From positions 1 to 64,000 of the forward strand of contig JAIXHJ010000010.1 of the NCBI GenBank assembly GCA_030145845.1: 64,000 bases of DNA, given 5' to 3'. The stretch is from Pseudomonadota bacterium. GTDB taxonomy: Bacteria > Pseudomonadota > Gammaproteobacteria > Pseudomonadales > Oceanobacteraceae. Below the pieces are notes generated by a model. The model had not been told where the DNA came from and searched no databases. It saw nothing but the letters and a program-made list of their open reading frames with translations. Made by a program: the position numbers and the translations under genes. Positions 16,117 to 23,747 of the stretch are shown in pieces. Positions within the stretch are counted from its first letter, which is position 1, and each line of letters begins with the position of its first letter.

Positions 16117-16779
16117 ATGGCTTTCCGTATGACCTCACAACAGACTCTGAACCACTGCATCCGTAATATGCTCAGTGACGCCAGCGTGACCGCTCAGGTG
16201 TTACCTCAGTGCCCGGAAATCAGACTCTGGCTGGTTGAACCACAGGCCATGCGTCGTCCATTCTCGCAACAGGAAATCCTGAGTATTCAGAACTACCCGG
16301 CTTACTGGGCCTTCTGCTGGGCCAGCGGTCAGATTCTCGCCCGTGAAATTCTCGCCAACCCGCATTGGGTGAAAGATAAAAAAGTGATGGATTTCGGCGC
16401 CGGCTCCGGCGTGGTCGCCATTGCCTGCGTGATGGCCGGCGCACGCGAAGTGATCGCCTGTGATATTGATCCGGACGCCCTGCTCGCCTGTCAGGCAAAC
16501 GCTGAACTGAATAACGTCAGTTACCGCCTGCACCCGGACCTGTTCGCCTTTGACGAACCACTGGATGTGCTGATTGCCGCCGACGTACTGTATGACCGTG
16601 CCAACCTGCCGTTACTCGACCATTTCCGGCAAAAAGCCACGGACGTTCTGGTGGCGGATTCACGGGTAAAAAATTTCGACTTCCCGCCCTACCGGGCCAT
16701 CGGCCGGCACGAATCCTTCACCGTGCCGGACCTTGATGAACTGGATGAATTCAGGTGGGTGAACCTCTACCGCACCTGA
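16117..16779 (+). CDS. Second ETFB-lysine-methyltransferase-like enzyme
   Basis: A 220-residue class I SAM methyltransferase of the same subgroup as the gene at 6056-6724. It has YWAFCWASGQILAREILANP, VMDFGAGSGVVAIACVMAGA, the acidic residue in VIACDIDPD and IAADVLYD. It may start at 16117 or at the ATG at 16129. It is convergent with the PhoD gene that ends at 16791. Protein lysine methylation is inferred from the family; the target is unknown. Having two members within 11 kb is noteworthy. Confidence 0.75.
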   Translation: MAFRMTSQQTLNHCIRNMLSDASVTAQVLPQCPEIRLWLVEPQAMRRPFSQQEILSIQNYPAYWAFCWASGQILAREILANPHWVKDKKVMDFGAGSGVVAIACVMAGAREVIACDIDPDALLACQANAELNNVSYRLHPDLFAFDEPLDVLIAADVLYDRANLPLLDHFRQKATDVLVADSRVKNFDFPPYRAIGRHESFTVPDLDELDEFRWVNLYRT

Positions 16780-16790
16780 ATTCCTGCGCC

Positions 16791-18581
16791 TCAGAACTCT
16801 TCAGCCAACCTGCGGTTACCCGCGCCCGGCAGTACCTGCAGAGGCCCGGCGCTGGTCGTGGTGTAACCGCTGTCAGTGATGGTGCTGACATAGTGCCAGC
16901 TGGCCGTTGCCGCCTCAGCGGTCAGTTCCACCAGCATATATCCACGCTGTGCCGCATTCAGATATTGCAGATCATCAATCAGGGTGGTCACCGCATACTC
17001 AAATTGAGTCTGCGCACTCTCATCAGAGCCGAAGCCCATATAGCGCTCAAACCCCGGCGAGGTGACGGAACCGGTTGCAAATTCAACAGCCGCCGGATCT
17101 GACGAACGGTCAATACTGTAGGTGCTGCTGTCCAGTGGATAAATATCACTGGCCCAGCCGTTATGAGTATCCCCGGCCAGCACAACCATGTTTTTATTCA
17201 GCTGCACCGCCGTGGCGAGCAGTTGTTCACGGTTATAGAGATAGCCATCCCAGGCATCCAGATTGTAGGGCGCAACGGTTTCCACCCGCGCCTGTTCTGC
17301 GGCAGTGACCGCGGTATCACCAGCCAGAATCCGACTTTTGATGGTCACCAGTTCCGTCATGGTCGCGACCATCGCAGCCTGGGCTGACGTCGCATCACCA
17401 CCGGCCGCCAGTGTCGCTTCCACTTCCGCCAGCCCCAGCAGCAGTTCCTGTGGCACGTTCATCCGCCCCATTAATACCTGCTGACCGATCACCTGCCAGG
17501 TAGCAGACGAAGACGCCATCCAGCTCTGTACAGTCTGCAGCTGTTCAGACCCCATCAGGGTACGGCTGCTGTCAGCCAGATCCGCTGCAAAGGCAGTGGC
17601 ATCGATACCGGATGCTGTCAGATAAGTGGCATAACTCAGCTGTTTATCGCGCGCCACAACCCGGGTATCCAGCATATGCAGACTGAGCAGATTCCCGAAG
17701 TCAAAGGTGCGGTAAATGGTCAGCGGATCAGATCCGGTACGGATCGGCAGCCATTCATGATAGGCCTGCACAGCTGCGGCACGACGTGCAGTAAAGCTGC
17801 CTTCACTGTCTTCATCGTGGTTTTCTGCACCGTCTTTGTAGGTGTCGTTGGCAATTTCATGATCATCCCAGACACAGATAAACGGCTTGTTCTGATGCGC
17901 CAGCTGCAGGTAGGAATCGCTGCGGTACTGGGCATAACGGGCACGGTAATTATCCAGCGTGAGAATTTCCTGCGCCGGTTCCGGCGCACGGACCTGAGCG
18001 TCGGCAGTCGGGTATTCATTGGAACCATATTCGTAAATATAGTCGCCCAGATGCACCACCACATCTGCCTCACTGTTGGCCATTTCTTTATAGGCATTGA
18101 ACAGACCGGCCGGATAATTGGAACAGGAACACACCGCCAGTTTCACCGAACTGACCTCGGCCCCGGCGGCGGGCAGCGTTCTCGTGCGACCAACCACAGA
18201 GGCCGTATTTTCCGTGACTGCAAACTGGTAGTAATAAGAGGTATCGGCGCTGAGACCGGTAACATCCACCTTCACCGTAAAATCCTGCTCACGGCCGGTG
18301 GTCTGTGTGCCCTGAGCAACAACATCCGTCATATTTTCATCACTGGCCACGGCCCAGGCGACAGCAACATCCGCTGCCCCGGCAGTGTCCGGCGTCACCC
18401 GGGTCCAGATAATCACCGCATCACTCAGCGGGTCGCCGGAGGCAACACCGTGCCCGAAGGCAAATACGGTGTTATCGGCATCGTCATCATCGCTGAAACA
18501 ACCGGTCAGCACAGCCGGTACAGAAACAGCGCCGGTTCCTGCGGCAACAGATTTAAGAAAATGGCGGCGGGTAACAGTCAC
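16791..18581 (-). CDS. PhoD-family alkaline phosphatase, copy 1
   Basis: A 596-residue phosphodiesterase/phosphomonoesterase of the PhoD family. It starts with a Tat signal (TVTRRHFLKSVAAGTGAVSV) ending in a lipobox-like VLTGC, so it is exported folded and probably lipid-anchored. A PhoD_N domain (FGHGVASGDPL, IWTRVTP) precedes the catalytic domain. Metal-site motifs seen are VCSCSNYPAGLFNAY, VVHLGDYIYEYGSNEYP, CVWDDHEIANDTY and LAGDTHNGWASD. The family uses iron and calcium. I start at the GTG at 18581, six bases beyond AGAGGG; an ATG at 18587 is too close to it. A PHO box precedes the gene. Tandem paralogue of the next gene. Confidence 0.9.
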   Translation of the reverse strand: MTVTRRHFLKSVAAGTGAVSVPAVLTGCFSDDDDADNTVFAFGHGVASGDPLSDAVIIWTRVTPDTAGAADVAVAWAVASDENMTDVVAQGTQTTGREQDFTVKVDVTGLSADTSYYYQFAVTENTASVVGRTRTLPAAGAEVSSVKLAVCSCSNYPAGLFNAYKEMANSEADVVVHLGDYIYEYGSNEYPTADAQVRAPEPAQEILTLDNYRARYAQYRSDSYLQLAHQNKPFICVWDDHEIANDTYKDGAENHDEDSEGSFTARRAAAVQAYHEWLPIRTGSDPLTIYRTFDFGNLLSLHMLDTRVVARDKQLSYATYLTASGIDATAFAADLADSSRTLMGSEQLQTVQSWMASSSATWQVIGQQVLMGRMNVPQELLLGLAEVEATLAAGGDATSAQAAMVATMTELVTIKSRILAGDTAVTAAEQARVETVAPYNLDAWDGYLYNREQLLATAVQLNKNMVVLAGDTHNGWASDIYPLDSSTYSIDRSSDPAAVEFATGSVTSPGFERYMGFGSDESAQTQFEYAVTTLIDDLQYLNAAQRGYMLVELTAEAATASWHYVSTITDSGYTTTSAGPLQVLPGAGNRRLAEEF

Positions 18582-18628
18582 GGGCATCCCTCTGGAAACA
18601 GAAATTTTCCCTATAGGACACAATTCCG

Positions 18629-18646
18629 ATGTCAGAATGATGACAC
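18629..18646 (-). promoter_or_regulatory. PHO box upstream of PhoD copy 1
   Basis: On the minus strand, GTGTCAT-CATT-CTGACAT: two 7-bp units with the standard 4-bp spacer, each one mismatch from the PhoB consensus CTGTCAT. A TATAGG -10-like element follows 13 nt later. It lies 48 nt from the start codon, consistent with phosphate-starvation induction by PhoB. Confidence 0.65.
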
Positions 18647-18669
18647 CTTCTTTACGTTACCCGGCCGTA

Positions 18670-20451
18670 TCAGCCGCGCAGACAGCGTTCACCTTTGCCC
18701 GCCCTGACCTCAAGCCATTTTTCCGTCCGCGCCTGATAATCTTTGCTGGCAATGGTGTCGACAAAACGCCAGTGGCAGACGGCTTTCTGCGGCGTAAATT
18801 CCACCAGCATATAGCCCCGCTCAGAGCCGTTCAGATATTTCAGATCGTCCACCAGCAACGTCAGCGCCTGCTCAAACTGCGCCAGTACACTGGCGTCGGT
18901 AAAGCCCAGATAATGTTCCAGCCCGGGCGAGGTAATGGACGACGTGGCGAATTCAACCCCCACGGCGCCGTGTGTGCGGTCGACCTGATGACCGGCCGCC
19001 AGCGGATAAAGATCGCTGGCCCAGGCGTTATGGGTATCCCCGGCCAGTACCACCAGATTTTTATCCGCGCCCTGTGCCGCCTTCAGCAGTATCTCCCGTT
19101 CGGCCATATAGCCATCCCAGGCGTCGGGATTGTAGGGTAACTGCACTTCGGTGCGGGCACGTTCCGCCGGCGTCAGCGACGGGTCATTGGCCAGCACCCG
19201 CTGTTTGATCTGCACCAGTTCCGCCAGCAATGCACTGAGCCGCTGTTTGGCCGCCTCCGCATCCTGTCCGGCAGACAGCGCTGCATACAGCTGCCCCAGC
19301 CCGTTCAGCAGTTCTGCCGGCATGGTCATCCGTGCCAACAGGACCTGCTGCCCGAGAACCTGCCAGACCGCCGTGGACTGCGTCATACTCTGCAGCAGCC
19401 AGTCACGTTGTTCCTGCCCCAGCAGCGTCCGTTGCGGACTGGCCAGATCCTTCATCAGAGCAGGCACTCCCTTGCCCTCCGGCGCCAGATATTCCCCCAT
19501 CTCCAGCTGCCGGCTGCGGGCGATCACCCGGGTTTCCAGCATGTGCAGGCTGAGCAGATTACCGAAGTCAAAGCTGCGGTAAATTTTCAGCCGGTCACGG
19601 CCGCTGCGGATCGGCAGCCATTCGTGGTAGGCCTGAACTGCAGCATCACGGCGAGCAAAGTAGTCGCCTTCCGTCGCGTCGTCGTGATTCTCGGCACCAC
19701 CGGCCCAGGTATCATTGGCAATCTCGTGATCGTCCCAGATACAGATAAAAGGTTTGAGCGCATGCACCCGCTGCAGATCTTCATCCTGACGGTACTGGGC
19801 GTAACGCCTGCGGTAATCCGCCAGGGTCAGAATTTCCTGCAACGGCTCCGGCCGCCGCCCCTGTGCATCGGCACGCGGGTATTCGTTGGAACCATATTCA
19901 TAAATGTAATCGCCCAGATGCAGTACCACCTCAGCATCGCTGTACGCCATATCACGGTATGCATTGAACAGACCCGCCGGATAATTGGAACAGGAACAGA
20001 CGGCCATACTCACCCGCTCAACCTCTCCCTGCGGCAACGTCCGGGTCTGACCCAGTGGCGACTGAGTGCCATCGGCAAGATGAAAACGGTAGTAATAAGT
20101 GGTTGCCGGCTGCAGTCCGCTCACATCGGTTTTGACCGTATAATCGCGGCTGGCTTCTGCCACGGCGCTGCCCGAGGCCACCACCTGTGTCAGCGCAGCA
20201 TCGGTCGCCATCACCCAGAACACTTCTGTACCAGGGTTACTGTCGTGATCCGGGGTCACCCGCGTCCAGATAATCACGCCATCCGCCAGTGGATCGCCGG
20301 ACGCCACACCATGTCCGAACGCCCATACCGGCGCAGAAACCGCCTGATCACGCACGTTCATACAGCCGCTGAGCACGACCGGCACACCAACCGCGCCAGC
20401 CGTGGCAGACTGCAGAAAACGACGGCGGCTGACAGATGAAGAAGAGGACAT
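18670..20451 (-). CDS. PhoD-family alkaline phosphatase, copy 2
   Basis: A 593-residue PhoD homologue closely related to copy 1 along its whole length. The Tat signal is SVSRRRFLQSATAGAVGVPV, followed by VLSGC, again suggesting a Tat-exported lipoprotein. Metal-site motifs seen are VCSCSNYPAGLFNAY, VLHLGDYIYEYGSNEYP, CIWDDHEIANDTW and LAGDTHNAWASD. It would release phosphate from organic phosphate esters in the periplasm or at the surface. It is upstream of copy 1, and each copy has its own PHO box, so they form two transcription units that probably respond to the same signal. It is divergent from rnb. Confidence 0.9.
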   Translation of the reverse strand: MSSSSSVSRRRFLQSATAGAVGVPVVLSGCMNVRDQAVSAPVWAFGHGVASGDPLADGVIIWTRVTPDHDSNPGTEVFWVMATDAALTQVVASGSAVAEASRDYTVKTDVSGLQPATTYYYRFHLADGTQSPLGQTRTLPQGEVERVSMAVCSCSNYPAGLFNAYRDMAYSDAEVVLHLGDYIYEYGSNEYPRADAQGRRPEPLQEILTLADYRRRYAQYRQDEDLQRVHALKPFICIWDDHEIANDTWAGGAENHDDATEGDYFARRDAAVQAYHEWLPIRSGRDRLKIYRSFDFGNLLSLHMLETRVIARSRQLEMGEYLAPEGKGVPALMKDLASPQRTLLGQEQRDWLLQSMTQSTAVWQVLGQQVLLARMTMPAELLNGLGQLYAALSAGQDAEAAKQRLSALLAELVQIKQRVLANDPSLTPAERARTEVQLPYNPDAWDGYMAEREILLKAAQGADKNLVVLAGDTHNAWASDLYPLAAGHQVDRTHGAVGVEFATSSITSPGLEHYLGFTDASVLAQFEQALTLLVDDLKYLNGSERGYMLVEFTPQKAVCHWRFVDTIASKDYQARTEKWLEVRAGKGERCLRG

Positions 20452-20512
20452 AACAGACTCCCGTTGACCAGAATAAGAAACAACTCAGGGGTCAACAGAA
20501 AATACAAAAACT

Positions 20513-20530
20513 GCGACATTAAGATGACAG
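20513..20530 (-). promoter_or_regulatory. PHO box upstream of PhoD copy 2
   Basis: On the minus strand, CTGTCAT-CTTA-ATGTCGC: the first unit is a perfect PhoB half-site, the second matches the TGTC core, and the spacer is 4 bp. A TATTTT -10 follows 8 nt later. It lies about 60 nt from the start codon. Confidence 0.65.
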
Positions 20531-20650
20531 TGCAGCCGCTGCGAGCGCCGATTCCCCCGGCCGGTCGTGATCAGTAGTGGCCCGGACACGCGCTATCCAG
20601 TAAACTCACGCACTTTTCACCGCCCACGCCCAGACTCAGGTCCACCACGG

Positions 20651-22579
20651 ATGCTCGATAAAAACGCGCTTGCTCAGTTACAGTCTCTGAAGAAAGAAAT
20701 TCACGACAGCGTGCCCCGCCATGAAGGCCGGGTACGCTCCACCGGTGGCCGCTTCGGTTTCGTTAATACCGATGATGGCCAGCAATTTTTCATCTCCCCG
20801 GATGAAATGGAAAAGCTGCTGCCCGGTGATCGCATACAGTTCCGGGTGGAACCCGCCGGAGAAGGTAAAGAACAGGCCATTGCCGAAAAACTGATCAGTT
20901 CTGAACAGAATGAGTTTTTCGGCCGTTACGTGATCCGTGGCAAAGGTCACTTTATCGAGCCGGATCACGCCACCCTGAACCGCTGGATTTTTGTCCCGCC
21001 AGCCGCGCGTAAGAACCTGGCAGAAGGTGATCTGGTGCGCGCCCATATTACTCAGCACCCGTTCCCTAAAGGTCGGGTTCAGGCCGATGTCGATGACGTG
21101 GTCGGCAAGCCGGATGAAGACCATATTGAACAGACCTTTATCCGCGCCAAATGGAATATACCGCACCAGTTCAGTGATGAGGTCATGGCTGAAGTGACCC
21201 GCCTGACGGAACAGGGGACGGACGGGCTGGCCAAAGAGCGTACGGATCTGACCCATCTGCCGTTTGTCACCATTGATTCTGCCAACACCCGTGACATTGA
21301 TGATGCCCTGTACGCCGAAGCCCTGAGCGAAGGCTGGGCCCTGTGGATCGCCATTGCTGATCCGTCAGCACTGATTGAGCCCGGTTCCGCGCTGGACAAA
21401 GAAGCAGAACAACGCTCAACCTCGGTCTATTTCCCGGATCAGGTCATTCCGATGCTGCCGCCGGAGCTGTCTGAGCAGCTGTGCTCACTGCAGGAAAATG
21501 AAAACCGCCTGGCCATGGCGGTCGAACTGCGCATCCGTGAAGACGGTGGCATTGAGCAGGTGCACATCCATAATGCCCTGATCCGCAGCCATGCCAAGCT
21601 CAGCTACAATCAGGTCGCCTCGTTCCTCGACAGCGACAAGCCGGACATCGCCGCCGAACTGCACGGTCCGCTGGTGCATCTGGATGGTTGTGCCCGTGCC
21701 CTGACCCAGTGGCGTGACCGTCACTGCCTGATTATGGAAGACCGCCCGGACTACAAACTGATCACGGATGAACACGGCAAGGTGAAAGACATTGTCCGTA
21801 TCGAACGTAATCAGGCTCACCGTCTGGTGGAAGAATGCATGCTGGCCTGTAACCGGGCGATTGCCGGCTGGCTGGCCGAAAAAGGCTCCGGCTTCTTTAT
21901 TGCTCACGCCGGTGTGCGCACAGAGCGCAAAGGTGAAGTGGCCGCGCTGCTGAAAGAGCATCTGCCGCTGGAAAAGAAACCACAGCTGGAAACGCTGGAA
22001 GAATTCGTTGACCTGATGCAGCAGGCAGACCGCAGTGACAGTGAACTGCCGCTGCGCATGATCGTCAGCCGTCAGCTGGAACGCAGCAATCTGTCCCGTG
22101 AAGCCGGTCCGCATATGGGTCTGGGATTCCGTTTCTACACCACTTTTACCTCGCCGCTGCGCAAATACAATGATCTGCTGATTCACCGTCTGGTGCGGGC
22201 ATTGCTGGCCGGTGACGTACCGGAACTGCCACACGATGACATCCTGCAGGCCATTCAGACCAATCAGACCAACGCCCGTCTGGCCGCGACTCAGGCCGAA
22301 ATCTGGATGAAACTGCAATGGCTGGCCACTCAGGACGCCGACACTCTGTACGATGCCAGCATCGTGCATATGAATTCCGGCACAATTACCGTGCGTCTGG
22401 ATGCCACTGGGATTGAAGGCACCATTGACCGCCGTAAAGCCGGCAAGGAATGGACCTTTGATACCAAAACCATTTCCCACCGCAGTGAGAAAGCCAGTTT
22501 TGTTCTCGGCCAGGCCGTGCGCGTTAAAGTGCGTGAACTGCAGCCGGCAGCCCGGGTGGCGAAATTCGCTCTTGCCTGA
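20651..22579 (+). CDS. rnb: Exoribonuclease II
   Basis: A 642-residue RNB-family 3'-5' exoribonuclease, the length of E. coli RNase II. The N-terminal cold-shock domains (GRVRSTGGRFGFVNTDD, GRYVIRGKGHFIEPD) precede the RNB catalytic domain with PFVTIDSANTRDIDDALYAE, which holds the aspartates that bind magnesium, and YTTFTSPLRKYNDLLIHRL near the end. An S1 domain closes the protein. It degrades single-stranded mRNA in the cytoplasm. The ATG at 20651 starts the conserved protein; the longer frame to 20567 is rejected. A bidirectional terminator follows. Confidence 0.93.
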   Translation: MLDKNALAQLQSLKKEIHDSVPRHEGRVRSTGGRFGFVNTDDGQQFFISPDEMEKLLPGDRIQFRVEPAGEGKEQAIAEKLISSEQNEFFGRYVIRGKGHFIEPDHATLNRWIFVPPAARKNLAEGDLVRAHITQHPFPKGRVQADVDDVVGKPDEDHIEQTFIRAKWNIPHQFSDEVMAEVTRLTEQGTDGLAKERTDLTHLPFVTIDSANTRDIDDALYAEALSEGWALWIAIADPSALIEPGSALDKEAEQRSTSVYFPDQVIPMLPPELSEQLCSLQENENRLAMAVELRIREDGGIEQVHIHNALIRSHAKLSYNQVASFLDSDKPDIAAELHGPLVHLDGCARALTQWRDRHCLIMEDRPDYKLITDEHGKVKDIVRIERNQAHRLVEECMLACNRAIAGWLAEKGSGFFIAHAGVRTERKGEVAALLKEHLPLEKKPQLETLEEFVDLMQQADRSDSELPLRMIVSRQLERSNLSREAGPHMGLGFRFYTTFTSPLRKYNDLLIHRLVRALLAGDVPELPHDDILQAIQTNQTNARLAATQAEIWMKLQWLATQDADTLYDASIVHMNSGTITVRLDATGIEGTIDRRKAGKEWTFDTKTISHRSEKASFVLGQAVRVKVRELQPAARVAKFALA

Positions 22580-22618
22580 CCGCCGCATATAAGCCATGCC
22601 GCTGCGGCACAAGGCAAT

Positions 22619-22647
22619 AAAAAAGGGAGCATAACGCTCCCTTTTTT
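22619..22647. terminator. Bidirectional terminator between rnb and the H-NS-like gene
   Basis: AAAAAAGGGAGC-ATAAC-GCTCCCTTTTTT, with T-runs on both strands. Confidence 0.85.
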
Positions 22648-22667
22648 ATTGTTGCCGGCGGACTCTG

Positions 22668-23132
22668 TCAGTCAATTTTCCAGGTACGCACCACACCAAA
22701 ACCGTGTTCCTCAATCCACTGATCCAGCAGTTTCGGATTACGTTTGATTTTTTCCACTTTTTCCTGGGTTGCCGGATTACGGTAAGTGCCTACCGGCAGC
22801 TTAGGTTTTGGCAGAGAGGACTCTTTTTCCGCTTTTACACGACTGCCGCGGGGGCCGGTACGGGCAAAATGCTTTTTGAGATTATTATAAATAGATGACG
22901 GGGCATCCTGTTTGGCCATTCCCAGAATCCACTGTTCAATCTGTTCTGAACGGGATACATACAGCTCTTCTTCGGTCAGGCTGTTCTGATTACACAGGCG
23001 TTTAATCAGGTTATCAAACTCCTGCAGGCCTTCGAGTTTCTTTTCCTGGGATTTACGCAGTTCTTCCAGCTCCTGAATTTTCTGCTGATGCTGTTTAATC
23101 TGCTTATCAATATCTATATCAAATACGCTCAC
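22668..23132 (-). CDS. H-NS/MvaT-like nucleoid-associated protein
   Basis: A 154-residue protein with a long N-terminal coiled coil (KQIKQHQQKIQELEELRKSQ and on), a basic linker (RTGPRGSRVKAEK) and a C-terminal DNA-binding-like module (LPVGTYRNPATQEKVEKI, then QWIEEHGFGVVRTW). This layout and the closing W-x-x-x-x-G...V-x-x-W pattern match MvaT/H-NS-type xenogeneic silencers of pseudomonads and relatives. Such proteins bind AT-rich, often horizontally acquired DNA. The upstream region is itself AT-rich and could allow autoregulation. The call rests on layout and C-terminal similarity. Confidence 0.65.
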   Translation of the reverse strand: MSVFDIDIDKQIKQHQQKIQELEELRKSQEKKLEGLQEFDNLIKRLCNQNSLTEEELYVSRSEQIEQWILGMAKQDAPSSIYNNLKKHFARTGPRGSRVKAEKESSLPKPKLPVGTYRNPATQEKVEKIKRNPKLLDQWIEEHGFGVVRTWKID

Positions 23133-23507
23133 TTCATTACCTCGGTACGGAGTCGCAAATATTAAGTGATATCAGCGTTAGGCCGCTCACCGGTAGCCGT
23201 TAATACGGATTAACGAAATATGTCTGATATCGTAAAAGACGAACCTGGTTATTAATTAAACAGATAACCGGTTGCGGTCGGTATGTCGTGCGGCAATTAT
23301 AACGGTGAATATCCGCAGCAAACAATATGTAAAAGAATACCGGATATACGATCAGACTGTTTCGATATAATAATAAATCCGCCTCCGCTCCTCTGCGTAA
23401 AGCCTCGTAAAGTAGTGTCACTCTTGATCTGACGCGGCAAACGTCACTTGTGTTACCAAATGATAAACATTACCATCTGTATATAGTTTTTACCCCGCCG
23501 GATCATC
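23133..23507. other. AT-rich intergenic region between divergent H-NS-like gene and feoAB
   Basis: About 375 bp with no convincing gene. It must carry the promoters of both neighbours. The right end holds a Fur-box-like site. The centre is AT-rich (many ATTA and TATAA runs), which suits binding by the H-NS-like protein. Confidence 0.55.
23456..23474 (+). promoter_or_regulatory. Fur-box-like site upstream of feoA
   Basis: AATGATAAACATTACC (23459-23474) matches the Fur consensus GATAATGATAATCATTATC at 14 of 19 positions over the full box, with the AATGATAA and CATTA core intact. It lies about 35 nt from the feoA start, where Fur with iron would block transcription. Confidence 0.6.
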
Positions 23508-23747
23508 ATGACTTTTCAGACTCTGGATCAGCTCAGCATCGGTACCCGGGCCCGTATTACAGGCTTTACCGATACCGAGGCTAATTTCCGCCGTAAACTG
23601 CTGGCCCTCGGTGTTATGCCGGGTGCTCAGATTGAAGTTCGCCGTTACGCCCCTCTGGGCGATCCGATCCAGATTCAGCTGCGGGGCGCATCCATCAGCC
23701 TGCGTAAGCAGGAAGCATCCATTATTCAGGTGGAGGTCATGCCATGA
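23508..23747 (+). CDS. feoA: Ferrous iron transport protein A
   Basis: A 79-residue SH3-like protein: TLDQLSIGTRARITGF at the start, then KLLALGVMPGAQIEVRRYAP and ISLRKQEASIIQV, the FeoA pattern. It is a small cytosolic partner needed for FeoB activity. Its stop overlaps the feoB start (ATGA), so translation is coupled. A Fur-box-like site upstream suggests induction under iron limitation. Confidence 0.93.
   Translation: MTFQTLDQLSIGTRARITGFTDTEANFRRKLLALGVMPGAQIEVRRYAPLGDPIQIQLRGASISLRKQEASIIQVEVMP

Noticed and set aside
17676..18707. Plus-strand frame of 343 codons opposite PhoD copy 1
   Set aside because: Antisense shadow of a well-supported PhoD gene; a very similar shadow occurs opposite PhoD copy 2 (19408-20439), as expected when both mirror homologous coding sequence.
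21485..22612. Minus-strand frame of 375 codons opposite rnb
   Set aside because: Antisense of the RNB catalytic domain with no recognisable motif of its own.
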